From Halomonas faecis (GTDB lineage Bacteria > Pseudomonadota > Gammaproteobacteria > Pseudomonadales > Halomonadaceae), in contig NZ_JAACZO010000022.1 in NCBI RefSeq assembly GCF_010993975.1, forward strand, positions 124,001 to 188,000: a stretch of 64,000 nt of DNA, in the 5' to 3' direction. Of the stretch, positions 37,490 to 49,680 are shown piece by piece. A model generated the notes under the pieces. The model did no database searches. It saw only the letters and a list, made by a program, of their open reading frames with translations, and was not told the DNA's origin. Position 1 is the stretch's first letter, and each line of letters opens with the position of its first letter. The position numbers were made by a program, and so were the translations under genes.

Positions 37490-39688
37490 TCAGCCAGGCT
37501 GTGCCGCCAGAAGTTCGATGGGCGCACGGCGCGCGATGAGGCGACGCCGTCCCGCCTGGCGAAAACGCACCTCGATCACCGGGTTGGCAGGATCGCCCTC
37601 CACCACGGCGATCTCGCCTTCCCCGAAGACGGCATGGCGCAGCCATTGGCCAACGCTGAACGCCTGGCTCCCCGGTGGCTCGATGCAGCCGACGTCCGGA
37701 CTTCGGATGGGTTCCAGCGGCAGCGAGCGCCCCAGCGCCGAGAGATAGCGGCCCACCAGCGCCGGGTCGGAAACCGCCAGCGGCGACCCAGCCGCATCGT
37801 TCAACAGTCGCTCGTTGACCTGCCGACACTCCTGCCAGGCGCTCTCGGCGATGAAGCGGCTGGGACGATGATCGCCGCCGTCGTGCAGTATCAGCAACCG
37901 CTCGCGGGCACGGGTAATGGCCACGTAGAAGAGCCGTCGCTCCTCTTCCAATCGCTCGGCGGTCAGTGGATTGTCGCGCCCATAGTGGGGAAAGTCGCCC
38001 TCGTTGACACTGCCGAGCACCACCAGCGGCCACTCCAGGCCCTTGGCACCATGCACGGTGGTGATCAGCATGCCGTCCGCATGGTTCTCGACGGGACGTT
38101 CCAGCAGCTCGATGAAGGCGTCGAGGTCACGCACTTCTCCGGCCTGCTCGATGAGCACGTCGAGCAGGCGCACGTCCTCCTCGCCCTTGTCGCGGCTTGC
38201 CGCCGCTCGCTTGAGAACCTTTTCGGCCTCGAGCCGCTCCACCACGTGGGCGAGAAGTCGCGCCGGCGGCCAGTTGGTCAGGCGCGGCAACTCGCAGAGC
38301 AGTGCCCAACGACGCTTGAGATTGCGCCGTTGCAGCGGCTTGAGGCTGGCGAGCAGCGGATCGTGACGCTCGGGAAACGTCTGCGTCTCGGTGAGGCGAT
38401 GCGCCAGAGCCGCCAGCCGTTCGCGGGCCACGAAGGGTGTCGGCTGTTCCAGCAGGCGCTGCACCAGGGCTGGATCGCCGAGCAGACGGGCATCGCGCGA
38501 AAGACGCAGATAGCCGGACAGCGCCTGGACCAGCGGCAGGCGGAAGACGAAACGGTCCTCACGGGCGAGGCGAAACGGAACCCCCGCCTGCAGCAGGGCA
38601 AGCTGGGCCGGCACCGACAGTGCCCAGCTGCGCACGAGCAGGCAAGCCTCGTCGAGACGCCGCCCGCGGCGCTGCCAGTCGTTGAGGGTCTCGAGCAGTG
38701 GCGCTCGCCCCGAGGCGACCGCAAGACGGGTGTCGGGGGTGCCGGCTGCTGCCAGACACAGCTGATCGGGACGCCGGCGGTTGGCGGCAATGGCGTGATT
38801 GGCCGCCAGCGCCAGGGCATGGCCATGACGGAAGGTGGTGGAGAGCGGATAATCGGCGGCCATGCCGAAAGTGGCGGCGAAATGTTCGCGCATGGTGTCG
38901 GGGTGGGCCCCGCGCCATTCGTAGATGCACTGGTTGGCATCGCCCACTGCCATCACCGCGGCCTCGCGCCCTGCCAGGGTGGCCAGCAGGCGCAGTTGCG
39001 CCTGGTTGATGTCCTGATACTCATCGATGATGACGTGGTCGAGAAACCCCTGCACCCGCGCAACCAACTCAGCATCGGCCTCAAGGGCGCGCAGAGGACG
39101 GTAGAGCAGGTCCGAATAGGTCATCAGAGCGTGCTCGGCCAGTATCTCCTCGAGATGCTCGAAGGCACTGACGAAGTGGCGGCTCTCCTCGCCCAGGTCG
39201 AGTCGGGCGTAGAGCGTGGCCGGGGCGACCATCTCGGCCTTCACCAGGCCGCAAAAGTGCGCCAGCGCCTCGAGGGTGTCGGCCTCCAGGGCCACTTCGC
39301 GGCGTTCCGGGTCGTCGGCCAGTGCTGCCAGCGTGGCCTGACGCAGCAGCCGTTCCACCTGCCAGTCGGCGGCCAGCAACTGGCGCGGCGCCAACACCCC
39401 CCAGCGGGTCAGGCTGGCAGTCAGACGGTGGCCCAGGGAATGGAAGGTGCGCACATCGGGCAGACGCTGTCCCGGCGGCGCCAGGGCGGCCAGCCGCGCC
39501 TGGAAGTCCTGGCGGGCAGAGCGATTGAACATCAGCACCAGCAGCCGCGCTGGGGGAACGCCGCGCTCCAGTAGGTGCAGCACCCGGGCGATCAGAGTGG
39601 TGGTCTTGCCGGAGCCGGCCACCGCCGCCACCCGGGCATGGCCGGCAACGTGCTCGACAACGGCGTGCTGTTCGCTGGTGAGCTTCAT
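37490..39688 (-). CDS. UvrD/Rep-family superfamily 1 DNA helicase
   Basis: 3'-5' DNA helicase of the UvrD/Rep/PcrA class; exact pathway unknown. In 732 residues: Q motif SEQHAVVEH, Walker A AVAGSGKTTT, motif Ia MFNRSARQDF, motif II IIDEYQDIN, motif III GDANQCIYEWRG, motif IV LSTTFRHG, motif V TVHGAKGLEWPLV, motif VI YVAITRARERLL, and a C-terminal Tudor-like segment (VGQWLRHAVFGEGEIAVVEG) as in PcrA. It differs from UvrD by a shorter 2B region and by its neighbour DUF1285, with which it overlaps 4 bp, so it is probably a separate paralogue, not the excision-repair UvrD. Confidence 0.88.
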   Translation of the reverse strand: MKLTSEQHAVVEHVAGHARVAAVAGSGKTTTLIARVLHLLERGVPPARLLVLMFNRSARQDFQARLAALAPPGQRLPDVRTFHSLGHRLTASLTRWGVLAPRQLLAADWQVERLLRQATLAALADDPERREVALEADTLEALAHFCGLVKAEMVAPATLYARLDLGEESRHFVSAFEHLEEILAEHALMTYSDLLYRPLRALEADAELVARVQGFLDHVIIDEYQDINQAQLRLLATLAGREAAVMAVGDANQCIYEWRGAHPDTMREHFAATFGMAADYPLSTTFRHGHALALAANHAIAANRRRPDQLCLAAAGTPDTRLAVASGRAPLLETLNDWQRRGRRLDEACLLVRSWALSVPAQLALLQAGVPFRLAREDRFVFRLPLVQALSGYLRLSRDARLLGDPALVQRLLEQPTPFVARERLAALAHRLTETQTFPERHDPLLASLKPLQRRNLKRRWALLCELPRLTNWPPARLLAHVVERLEAEKVLKRAAASRDKGEEDVRLLDVLIEQAGEVRDLDAFIELLERPVENHADGMLITTVHGAKGLEWPLVVLGSVNEGDFPHYGRDNPLTAERLEEERRLFYVAITRARERLLILHDGGDHRPSRFIAESAWQECRQVNERLLNDAAGSPLAVSDPALVGRYLSALGRSLPLEPIRSPDVGCIEPPGSQAFSVGQWLRHAVFGEGEIAVVEGDPANPVIEVRFRQAGRRRLIARRAPIELLAAQPG

Positions 39689-40236
39689 GCGTCCCCGGCG
39701 GCAAGCCGGCCCAGCGGCTGCCAGATGCCGTCGCTGACCAGTCCCAGTGCCACGCTGTCGTCGTCATCGGGACGTGCCTCGGCGGTATCCACCAGACGAT
39801 AGTAGAGGTTGCGACCGAGCCGCGCATTCAGGCCGAAACGCACCGCCACCTCGGGCACCTCGGCACCCTCGGGTGTCGCGCTGACGGTGAAGCGGTGCTC
39901 GGCACCGAGACGCAAGCGGTCGCCGACGTTGGTGACCAACCACCAACCGTCGGGATCGGGATCGGCATCGACGATCACGAAGGGGCGATCGACTACTCGA
40001 ATGCGCTGTTTCTCCACCGGCGTGACCAGATAGTAGTCGCCATCCGCCTCCCGGCGCAGGATGGTGGAGAGCAGCCTCACCAACCGCGGCCGGGAGATCT
40101 CCGCGCCCTCATGAATCCAGCGACCATCCGCGACGATCACCAGGTCCATCTCGCCCACCGCCTCGGGGTGCCAGCGATCTACCGGCGGCACGTCACCCCA
40201 CGCCTCGATACGGGCCAGCAGCGGTTCCAGATTCAT
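39685..40236 (-). CDS. DUF1285 family protein
   Basis: Conserved cytosolic protein without known function. 183 residues with the DUF1285 pattern: MDLVIVADGRWIHEGAEI near residue 30, LVTPVEKQRIRVVDRPFV near 68, and GLNARLGRNLYYRLVD in the C-terminal half, mostly beta strand. Overlaps the helicase start by 4 bp, an unusual partner that may hint at a shared job; follows tatD by 27 bp. Confidence 0.85.
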   Translation of the reverse strand: MNLEPLLARIEAWGDVPPVDRWHPEAVGEMDLVIVADGRWIHEGAEISRPRLVRLLSTILRREADGDYYLVTPVEKQRIRVVDRPFVIVDADPDPDGWWLVTNVGDRLRLGAEHRFTVSATPEGAEVPEVAVRFGLNARLGRNLYYRLVDTAEARPDDDDSVALGLVSDGIWQPLGRLAAGDA

Positions 40237-40263
40237 GGCGCTCTCCGCAATGACGTCATCGAC

Positions 40264-41109
40264 TTACACCAAGCCGGCGCCGGCCAGGATCTGGCGCATC
40301 TCGGCAGGCGCCTCCGGGGCAGCGCCGCGGAACAGGCGATAGAAGTTGGCGGTGGTCTGCATCGCCACCTCATCGACACTGACGCCCCGCTCGGCGGCGA
40401 TGCATTCGGCCACCTCCACTACCCAGGCCGGCTCGTTGGGTTTGCCGCGGTGCGGGACCGGCGCCAGGTAGGGGCTGTCGGTCTCGATCAACAGGCGATC
40501 CAGCGGCACCCGCCGGGCCACTTCGCGCAGCGCCTTGGCGTTGCGAAAGGTCACGATGCCGGAGAGGGAGATGTAGAATCCATGTCGCACCGCCTCGCGG
40601 GCCATGTCGAGATCTTCGGTGAAGCAATGCAGCACCCCGCCGACCGCCGGGTCGATGTGCTCGCGGATCAGATCGAGCGTCTCGTCCCGCGCCTCCCGGG
40701 TATGGACGATCACCGGCAGCTCGAGCTCGCGGGCGGCGATCAGCTGACGGCGGAACCGCTCGTGCTGAACCTCGCGCGAAGGCACCGCGTGGGGCGCCTT
40801 TTCCAGATAATGGTAGTCCAGCCCGCATTCGCCGATGGCGACGGCACCATAGCGCTCGGCGGTCTCCTGAATCGCGGCGATGCTCGGCTCTTCGTCCGCT
40901 CGATACAGCGGATGAAGGCCCGCGGAGATCGACACGTCCGCATGCTCGCGGGCAATGGCGGCCACCCCGGGCACCTCCTCCAGGGTCACGCCGATGGCCA
41001 GGAACTGACGCACGCCGCGCGACCGGGCAGCATCGAGGGCGGCGGCGAGATCCCCGTCATGGGTCGCGGGATCGAGACGATCGAGATGGCAGTGGGAATC
41101 GACGAACAT
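40264..41109 (-). CDS. tatD: TatD-family metal-dependent hydrolase
   Basis: TIM-barrel metallohydrolase with 3'-5' DNase activity in E. coli relatives. In 281 residues the metal ligands are visible: VDSHCHLD (two His), GECGLDYHY (Glu), VHTREA (His), LHCFTED (His) and ETDSPYLAP (Asp). ATG at 41109 chosen; a TTG two codons upstream is also possible and neither has a good SD. The position next to pilZ and holB matches Pseudomonas, where it is the YcfH-like TatD. Confidence 0.9.
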   Translation of the reverse strand: MFVDSHCHLDRLDPATHDGDLAAALDAARSRGVRQFLAIGVTLEEVPGVAAIAREHADVSISAGLHPLYRADEEPSIAAIQETAERYGAVAIGECGLDYHYLEKAPHAVPSREVQHERFRRQLIAARELELPVIVHTREARDETLDLIREHIDPAVGGVLHCFTEDLDMAREAVRHGFYISLSGIVTFRNAKALREVARRVPLDRLLIETDSPYLAPVPHRGKPNEPAWVVEVAECIAAERGVSVDEVAMQTTANFYRLFRGAAPEAPAEMRQILAGAGLV

Positions 41110-41129
41110 CGGCAAGTTTCAATCAATGG

Positions 41130-41164
41130 ATAGATGGATTTCGGAATTTGAAGCTCGAAGCTAA
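41130..41164. repeat. Possible remnant of the dispersed repeat
   Basis: TTGAAGCTCGAAGCTAA just before the pilZ stop resembles one arm of the repeat family (AAGCTGGAAGCT). Only one arm is left, so this may be chance. Confidence 0.25.
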
Positions 41165-41500
41165 TCAGAGCGTATAAGTCGGAGAACCCTTGTCGAGATG
41201 CCCCGCGAGCAAGGCCTCGATGCGGTCCCGAACCGCCTGGTCGTCGGGACTGAAGTGGATACCGATGCCCGGCACGCGGCGACCGGCAACGCCATCCGGC
41301 GATACCCACACCACTTGCCCGGTCACCGGCACTCGCTCGTTGTCACCTGGCAGCGTGAGCAGCAGATAGACTTCCTGCCCCAGATCATAGCGCTCACGGG
41401 TAGGCACGAAGATGCCGCCCCGTTCGAGCAATGGCATGTAGGCAGAGAGCAGCGTCGTCTCGTCCTTGATGGTCAGCGACAGGGCTTTTTGCGCGGCCAT
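41165..41500 (-). CDS. pilZ: PilZ domain protein, type IV pilus type
   Basis: Canonical PilZ; in Pseudomonas it is needed for type IV pilus assembly and works with FimX, although it does not bind cyclic di-GMP itself. Here 111 residues starting MAAQKALSLTIKDE, with the PilZ core GGIFVPTRERYDLGQEVYLLL, VTGQVVWVSPDG and GIGIHFS. The RxxxR cyclic-di-GMP motif is absent, as in that class. SD GGAGGAG is well spaced. Place between tatD and holB is conserved. Confidence 0.92.
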   Translation of the reverse strand: MAAQKALSLTIKDETTLLSAYMPLLERGGIFVPTRERYDLGQEVYLLLTLPGDNERVPVTGQVVWVSPDGVAGRRVPGIGIHFSPDDQAVRDRIEALLAGHLDKGSPTYTL

Positions 41501-41523
41501 GGTGTCTCCTCCCGGGCCCGGCG

Positions 41524-44227
<2,704 letters not shown>

Positions 44228-44244
44228 GGCATTCTCCTCGTTCG

Positions 44245-45045
44245 TCAATCCATCATCGGATAGCCAAGCAGGCCATGGGCCTCGGCCTGTAGCGCCCGGT
44301 GCATCTTGCCGAGGCGCCAGCTCGCCAGCATGTGGCCGTCGCTATCGTCCAGGCGAACCAACGGCCACAGCCCCTGTACGGAATTGCCCACCCAGACCGC
44401 CTCGGCGTCGAGCAGCGCCTCCGGCTTCGCGGCGACCTCGTCGATGGCGAGGCGTTCGAGCAGTGCAGCACGTAGCGTGCCAGCCACGCCACAGCGGTCC
44501 AGGCGCGGGGTTTCCAAGCGCCCGTTGCGCTGCCAGAAAAGATTCATCGCCGTCGCCTCCACCAGCACGCCGTCACTGTCGCAGACGAGCCCCTCGGCGA
44601 CTTCCGGATCGCTCCACTCGGCCCGTGCCAGCACGTTCTCGAGACGCCCCAGGTGCTTGATCCCTGCCAGCAGCGGCTGAATACCCAGGCGCAGTCGGCA
44701 GTGACGAACCCGCACGCCCTGGCGCCAGGCATCGACAGCGGGCGAAAACGCCGTGACTTGCCAGGCCAGGCGCGGCTCGGGATCGCGTGGCGGGCAATAG
44801 CCACGGCCGCCACTGCCGCGGGTGACGACCAGCTTGAGAACGGCCAGTCCCCGTGGCGCCTCGACCAGTGGCGCCGCCAGGTCATGTTCGGCCGGCACGG
44901 GAATTCCCAGCGCATGACAGCCCTGTGCCAGGCGAGCCAGATGCTCATCCCACAGCCGGGGCTGGCCATCGTTCAGCAGAACGGTCTCGAAGAGACCGTC
45001 ACCATAGGCCAGGCCGCGGTCCTCGATCGGCAGCGACGACGTCAT
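44245..45045 (-). CDS. pabC: Aminodeoxychorismate lyase
   Basis: PLP enzyme that makes 4-aminobenzoate from aminodeoxychorismate for folate synthesis. 266 residues of fold-type IV: RGLAYGDGLFETV at the start, PLP lysine in GIKHLGRLENVLA, and GVLVEATAMNLFW plus CGVAGTLRAALLE. ATG at 45045 overlaps the fabF stop (TGATG); the GTG one codon upstream is a second choice. Sits in fabF-pabC-mltG-tmk-holB as in E. coli. Confidence 0.92.
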   Translation of the reverse strand: MTSSLPIEDRGLAYGDGLFETVLLNDGQPRLWDEHLARLAQGCHALGIPVPAEHDLAAPLVEAPRGLAVLKLVVTRGSGGRGYCPPRDPEPRLAWQVTAFSPAVDAWRQGVRVRHCRLRLGIQPLLAGIKHLGRLENVLARAEWSDPEVAEGLVCDSDGVLVEATAMNLFWQRNGRLETPRLDRCGVAGTLRAALLERLAIDEVAAKPEALLDAEAVWVGNSVQGLWPLVRLDDSDGHMLASWRLGKMHRALQAEAHGLLGYPMMD

Positions 45046-46280
45046 CACGCTCGGGTGAAGACCAGCGTTCCGTTGGTGCCGCCAAAGCCGAAGGAATTGG
45101 ACATGGCCACCTCGACCTGACGTTCGCGGGCGGTGTCGGGGACATAGTCCAGGTCGCAGCCTTCATCGGGGTCATCGAGGTTGATGGTCGGCGGCACCAC
45201 CTGATCGCGAATCGCCAGCACCGAGAACACCGCCTCGACGGCACCGGCGGCACCCAGCAGATGGCCGATCATGGACTTGGTGGAACTGACCGACACGGAC
45301 ATGGCCGACTCGCCCATCACCTGTTTGATGGCGCGCGTCTCGGCAACGTCGCCGGCCTGAGTCGAGGTCCCATGGGCATTGATGTAGTCCACCGTAGCGG
45401 GATCGAGTCGCGCATCGCGGATGGCATTGCGCATGGAAAGCGCCGCACCGCTGCCATCCTCGGGCGGCGCCGTCATGTGATGGGCATCGTCGCTCATGCC
45501 GAAACCGGCCAGCTCGGCATAGATGGTCGCTCCGCGCGCCTTGGCGTGTTCGTACTCCTCCAGCACCAGCACCCCGGCTCCGTCGGAAAGCACGAAACCG
45601 TCACGGCCGCGATCCCATGGGCGACTGGCCGCCGCCGGGTCTTCGTTGCGCGTGGAAAGCGCACGCGCCGCGGAAAAGCCCCCCAGGCCCAGGGGGGTGG
45701 TGGCCATCTCGGCACCACCGCAGATCATCACGTCGGCATCACCGTAGGCGATGGTGCGAGCGCTGTAGCCGATGTTGTGCGTACCGGTGGTACAGGCCGT
45801 GGTGATGGCGATGTTGGGGCCGCGAAAGCCGTGCTGAATCGCCAGATTGCCGGAGATCATGTTGATGATCGAACCGGGCACGAAAAACGGCGAGATGCGT
45901 CGTGCACCGCCTTTGAGCAGGGCGTTGTGATTGTGCTCGATCATCGGCAATCCGCCGATGCCTGAGCCGACAGCCACGCCGATCCGCTCGGCGTTTTCCG
46001 CCGTGCACTCGAGACCGGCATCGCTGATGGCCTGGGCGCCGGCGGCAATCCCATACTGGATGAACAGATCCATCTTGCGTGCATCCTTGGGATTGAGGTA
46101 AGGGCTGATATCGAACCCCTTGACCGCCCCCCCGAAGCGCGTATTGAAGCTGCTGGCATCGAAATGCTCGATGGGGGCGATGCCGCTCTTGCCGGCCAGG
46201 ATGTTCTCCCAGCTTTCCTCGACGGTGTTGCCCACCGGCGTGACCAAACCCAGCCCGGTCACCACTACTCTACGAGCCAT
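45045..46280 (-). CDS. fabF: 3-oxoacyl-[ACP] synthase II
   Basis: Elongating beta-ketoacyl-ACP synthase of type II fatty acid synthesis, responsible for temperature control of unsaturated chains in E. coli. Start MARRVVVTG gives 411 residues. The catalytic triad is Cys163 in [10 protein letters not shown], His in [12 protein letters not shown] and His in [20 protein letters not shown] follows. Preceded by a strong hairpin that separates it from acpP, and coupled to pabC. Confidence 0.97.
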   Translation of the reverse strand: MARRVVVTGLGLVTPVGNTVEESWENILAGKSGIAPIEHFDASSFNTRFGGAVKGFDISPYLNPKDARKMDLFIQYGIAAGAQAISDAGLECTAENAERIGVAVGSGIGGLPMIEHNHNALLKGGARRISPFFVPGSIINMISGNLAIQHGFRGPNIAITTACTTGTHNIGYSARTIAYGDADVMICGGAEMATTPLGLGGFSAARALSTRNEDPAAASRPWDRGRDGFVLSDGAGVLVLEEYEHAKARGATIYAELAGFGMSDDAHHMTAPPEDGSGAALSMRNAIRDARLDPATVDYINAHGTSTQAGDVAETRAIKQVMGESAMSVSVSSTKSMIGHLLGAAGAVEAVFSVLAIRDQVVPPTINLDDPDEGCDLDYVPDTARERQVEVAMSNSFGFGGTNGTLVFTRA

Positions 46281-46381
46281 CCGCTCTCCTCCAGACAACC
46301 TTGATGACGCGACCCGATGGGCCGCCATTGGCACGCATTATACCGAACTCACCCCCACCTAGGGGAGCCGCGCCCACAAAG

Positions 46382-46415
46382 CGGAAAGCCGCCCTGAGTT
46401 CAGGGCGGCTTTCCG
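46382..46415 (-). terminator. Hairpin between acpP and fabF
   Basis: 16-bp stem CGGAAAGCCGCCCTGA / TCAGGGCGGCTTTCCG with a 2-nt gap, 71 bp past the acpP stop. The stem itself contains the AAAG/CTTT ends; no further U-tract. Probably ends most acpP transcripts with some read-through into fabF. Confidence 0.65.
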
Positions 46416-46485
46416 TGGGCCTGGCATGCGGCCCCAGCGATTCGCATCGCTCGATTCACCTCAGCAAGCGGTGACGACCAAGCCC

Positions 46486-46719
46486 TCACTGATGGGCATT
46501 GACGTAATCAACGGCTTCCTGAACGGTGGTGATCTTCTCGGCTTCCTCGTCGGGAATCTCGGTGTCGAACTCCTCCTCGAGCGCCATGACCAGCTCGACG
46601 GTGTCCAGAGAATCGGCACCGAGATCCTCGGTGAAGGAGGAGCTGTTCTGGATGTCCTCTTCCTTGACGTTCAGGCGCTCGGCCACAACCTTCTTCACGC
46701 GCTCTTCGATGGTGCTCAT
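46486..46719 (-). CDS. acpP: Acyl carrier protein
   Basis: Carries growing acyl chains on 4'-phosphopantetheine. 77 residues, nearly identical in pattern to other gammaproteobacterial ACPs: [30 protein letters not shown] with Ser37 as the attachment site, and [13 protein letters not shown]. Strongly acidic. Flanked by hairpins on both sides and a candidate promoter of its own, as suits a very abundant protein. Substrate of AcpS at 9143. Confidence 0.98.
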   Translation of the reverse strand: MSTIEERVKKVVAERLNVKEEDIQNSSSFTEDLGADSLDTVELVMALEEEFDTEIPDEEAEKITTVQEAVDYVNAHQ

Positions 46720-46795
46720 TATGACGTACTCCAGTCGTTCAAGTTAGCCGTTCAGATGACCAGCCGGGTGGTCCGCAACCGCAAAGCTGCGGGGT

Positions 46796-46824
46796 AGTTT
46801 ATAGACGGCCCCGGGTCGGCGCAA
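46796..46824 (-). promoter_or_regulatory. Candidate acpP promoter
   Basis: Minus strand TTGCGC (46824-46819), 17 bp, TAAACT (46801-46796), giving a leader near 70 nt. A TATAAA overlapping the -10 is an alternative at shorter spacing. It overlaps the hairpin after fabG. Confidence 0.4.
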
Positions 46825-46834
46825 CCGCCGACCC
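46813..46834. terminator. Hairpin after fabG
   Basis: 9-bp stem GGGTCGGCG / CGCCGACCC with 4-nt loop, 10 bp beyond the fabG stop; no U-tract. It overlaps the -35 of the acpP promoter candidate. Confidence 0.45.
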
Positions 46835-46843
46835 AGAGGCGCT

Positions 46844-47587
46844 TCAACGCATGTTCATGCCGCCATTGACCTGCAGCGTCTCACCGGTAATGTAGCCGGC
46901 ACTCTCTCCGGTGAGAAAACCCACCGCTGCGGCGATCTCTTCCGGTTCTCCCAGGCGCGACAGCGGGATCTGTTTCAGCAGCATCTCGTGCTGCTCCTCG
47001 GGCAGCGCCTGGGTCATGTCGGTGGCGATGAATCCCGGCGCCACGGCATTGACCGTGATGGCACGCGCAGCCACTTCACGTGCCAGCGCACGCGTGAACC
47101 CCTCCATGCCTGCCTTGGCAGCCGCATAGTTGGTCTGCCCCAGGTTGCCCATCGTGGCCACTACCGAACTGATGTTGACGATACGCCCGAAGCGCGCCCG
47201 GGTCATCCCACGCAGACACGCCTTGGTAACGCGGTAGACCGACTTGAGGTTGGTGTCGAGCACCGCATCCCACTCGTCTTCCTTCATGCGCATCAGCAGG
47301 TTGTCGCGAGTGATGCCGGCATTGTTGACCAGAATGGCGGGAGCGCCGAACTCGTCGCCAATGCCCTTGATCAGCGCATCCACACTGGCCGGGTCGGTGA
47401 CGTCCAGGGCACGCCCCGCCCCCTCGATGCCCTGGGCGCGCAGATATTCATCGATCTTCGCCGCACCGTCTTCGGTGGTGGCGGTACCGATCACCACGCG
47501 CCCCTGGCGTCCCAGCTCGTGGGCAATGGCGCGACCGATGCCACGACTGGCACCGGTGACCAGGGCGATTCTGCGTTCGCTCGTCAT
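46844..47587 (-). CDS. fabG: 3-oxoacyl-[ACP] reductase
   Basis: NADPH-dependent ketoreductase of fatty acid synthesis. Start MTSERRIALVTGASRG gives 247 residues. Short-chain dehydrogenase marks: TGASRGIGRAIA (cofactor), NNAGITRDNLLMRM, catalytic Ser in NISSVVATMGN and Tyr/Lys in NYAAAKAGMEGF, C-terminal GYITGETLQVNGGMNM. 49 bp after fabD, 124 bp before acpP. Confidence 0.96.
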   Translation of the reverse strand: MTSERRIALVTGASRGIGRAIAHELGRQGRVVIGTATTEDGAAKIDEYLRAQGIEGAGRALDVTDPASVDALIKGIGDEFGAPAILVNNAGITRDNLLMRMKEDEWDAVLDTNLKSVYRVTKACLRGMTRARFGRIVNISSVVATMGNLGQTNYAAAKAGMEGFTRALAREVAARAITVNAVAPGFIATDMTQALPEEQHEMLLKQIPLSRLGEPEEIAAAVGFLTGESAGYITGETLQVNGGMNMR

Positions 47588-47636
47588 AGGTGTTTCCAAT
47601 GGTTGTTTGGTTCCATGCCGGACTCCTGAGCCCAGC

Positions 47637-48590
47637 CTACTGATCCAGCGTCTCGCGGGCGAGCTCCAGGGCCGCCTCGAGGCTGTCCGGATCATTGACC
47701 GCCAGCCCCTTGCTGCCCCGCGCGATGCGTTTGCTCAGCCCGGTCAGTACCTTACCCGGCCCGCACTCGATGAAGACCTCGGCGCCATCGGCAGCCATCG
47801 CCTCGACGCAGGCCGTCCAGCGCACCGGCTGGTAAAGCTGCTCGATCAGGCGCGTGCGTAGCGTCTCCACGTCGGCATGCGCCTGAGCATCGACGTTCTG
47901 ATAAACGGTGTAGCGCGGCGGACGCATGTCGAGCTCGGCCATGGCCGCTTCGAGCCGCTCGGCGGCGGGCCGCATCAGCTTGCAGTGCGAGGGTACCGAT
48001 ACCGGTAGCGGCATGGCTCGCTTGGCACCGGCTTCCTGGCAGGCTGCGATGGCGCGCTCCACGGCATCCGCGCTGCCGGCGATGACCACCTGACCGGGAG
48101 CATTGTAGTTGACGGCGGCAACCACATCACCCTGCGCCGACGCGGCACAGGCCGCCTCCACCTGCGCATCGTCGAGTCCCAGGATCGCCGCCATGGCACC
48201 CTCACCCTCCGGCACGGCCGCCTGCATCGCTTCCCCGCGAAGCCTCACCAGGCGAACCCCGTCGGCGAACCCCAGCACGCCGGCACTCACCATGGCACTG
48301 TACTCACCCAGACTGTGACCGGCCATGGCAGTGGGTCGCGGCCCTTCCAGTTCCTGCCACACGCGCCAGATCGACACGCTGGCCGTGAGCAATGCGGGCT
48401 GGGTGCAGGCCGTGGCGTTGAGACGTGTCTCCGGCCCTTCCTGGACCACTTTCCAGAGGTCGTAGCCCAGCGCATCGGACGCCTCCTCGAAGGTGGTGCG
48501 TACCACGCTATAGCGCTCGGCCAGCTCACGCAGCATGCCGACTTGCTGGGAGCCCTGCCCGGGAAAGACGAGGGCGAGGGGTTGAGTCAT
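47637..48590 (-). CDS. fabD: Malonyl-CoA:ACP transacylase
   Basis: Loads malonyl from CoA onto ACP. Start MTQPLALVFPGQGSQQ gives 317 residues; nucleophile Ser93 in GHSLGEYSA, catalytic His in VPSHCKLM and a Gln in GQGSQ. Lies 11 bp after plsX. No fabH lies between plsX and fabD, unlike E. coli but like P. aeruginosa, so condensation must be started by an enzyme encoded elsewhere. Confidence 0.96.
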   Translation of the reverse strand: MTQPLALVFPGQGSQQVGMLRELAERYSVVRTTFEEASDALGYDLWKVVQEGPETRLNATACTQPALLTASVSIWRVWQELEGPRPTAMAGHSLGEYSAMVSAGVLGFADGVRLVRLRGEAMQAAVPEGEGAMAAILGLDDAQVEAACAASAQGDVVAAVNYNAPGQVVIAGSADAVERAIAACQEAGAKRAMPLPVSVPSHCKLMRPAAERLEAAMAELDMRPPRYTVYQNVDAQAHADVETLRTRLIEQLYQPVRWTACVEAMAADGAEVFIECGPGKVLTGLSKRIARGSKGLAVNDPDSLEAALELARETLDQ

Positions 48591-48601
48591 GTCATTCACC
48601 T

Positions 48602-49645
48602 TTACTCTTGTTGAGTGCTGTCCTGCCATTGGGACCGACCGCCGGCCAGCTCGCTGGCCAGATGCGACGGCAGATCCTGGTTCACCTCGCGAACGGCGCG
48701 CTGCACCGCATAGGCGAAACCGGTGGCCTCGGCGCTGCCGTGGCTCTTGATGACGATTCCGGCGAGCCCCAGCAGGCTGGCGCCATTGTAGCGGACCGGG
48801 TCGAGCTCGCTCTTGAGGCGACGCAACGCCGGCCGCGCCAGCAGCCCCAGCAGGCGACCGCTCCAGCGGGCCTCGAAGGTAGCCTGCACCCGCTCGATGA
48901 GCATGCGCGCCAACCCTTCACTGGCCTTGAGCACCGCATTGCCGACGAAGCCGTCGCAGACGATGACGTCGGCGGCACCGGCGAACACGTCGTCACCCTC
49001 GACGAAGCCGCAGTAATTCAGTGCCGCCCTGTCACGCAACCGCGCATCGGCCTCACGAACGACGGCACTGCCCTTGGTCCCTTCACTACCGACGTTGAGC
49101 AGGGCCACGCGAGGGGCGGCCAAACCATCCACATGCCGTGCCATGGCCTCGCCCATGAACGCGAAATCGACCAAGCGAGCGGCATTCACGTCAACGTTGG
49201 CGCCCAGATCGAGAAGGTAGCAGCGCCCTTCATTCCGGGTGGGAATCGCCGTGCTGATAGCAGGGCGGGGCATGTCCGCCACCATGCCGAGCTCGCGGCG
49301 CGACAGCGCCATCAGGGCAGCGGTGTTGCCGGCACTGACCCCAGCGTCCGCCCGCCCTCCGGCCAGATGCGCCAGCATGCGAGCCATGCTGGTATCCGCA
49401 CCGCGACGCAGCGCTTCGGAGAGACGCTGATCCTGACGAATCACGTCGGGAGCATGATAGACGGACAAGCGCGACTCTGCCGCAGCGAAGTGCCGCGGCA
49501 GATTGGCGAGTTCGACTGCAAGCTGGTCATGCGGGCCGAACAGATCGACATGCAGACCCGGATGGTTCAGCGCGGCCAGCGCCGCACCCTGCACCACCGC
49601 ACGGGGCCCTGAATCCCCCCCCATGACATCGATGGCGATCCGCAC
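48602..49645 (-). CDS. plsX: Phosphate acyltransferase PlsX
   Basis: Makes acyl-phosphate from acyl-ACP for the PlsY route of phospholipid synthesis. 347 residues starting [18 protein letters not shown], with [39 protein letters not shown] and [16 protein letters not shown], all conserved. Co-transcribed with yceD and rpmF upstream and fabD downstream, linking ribosome and membrane supply. Confidence 0.96.
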   Translation of the reverse strand: MRIAIDVMGGDSGPRAVVQGAALAALNHPGLHVDLFGPHDQLAVELANLPRHFAAAESRLSVYHAPDVIRQDQRLSEALRRGADTSMARMLAHLAGGRADAGVSAGNTAALMALSRRELGMVADMPRPAISTAIPTRNEGRCYLLDLGANVDVNAARLVDFAFMGEAMARHVDGLAAPRVALLNVGSEGTKGSAVVREADARLRDRAALNYCGFVEGDDVFAGAADVIVCDGFVGNAVLKASEGLARMLIERVQATFEARWSGRLLGLLARPALRRLKSELDPVRYNGASLLGLAGIVIKSHGSAEATGFAYAVQRAVREVNQDLPSHLASELAGGRSQWQDSTQQE

Positions 49646-49680
49646 GCAGCACGACCCGGCGTTATCAACGAAACGTCAGC

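Noticed and set aside
37457-39574. 705-codon plus-strand frame opposite the UvrD-type helicase
   Set aside because: Shadow of the helicase, which shows all SF1 motifs; the plus-strand translation has no recognisable domain.
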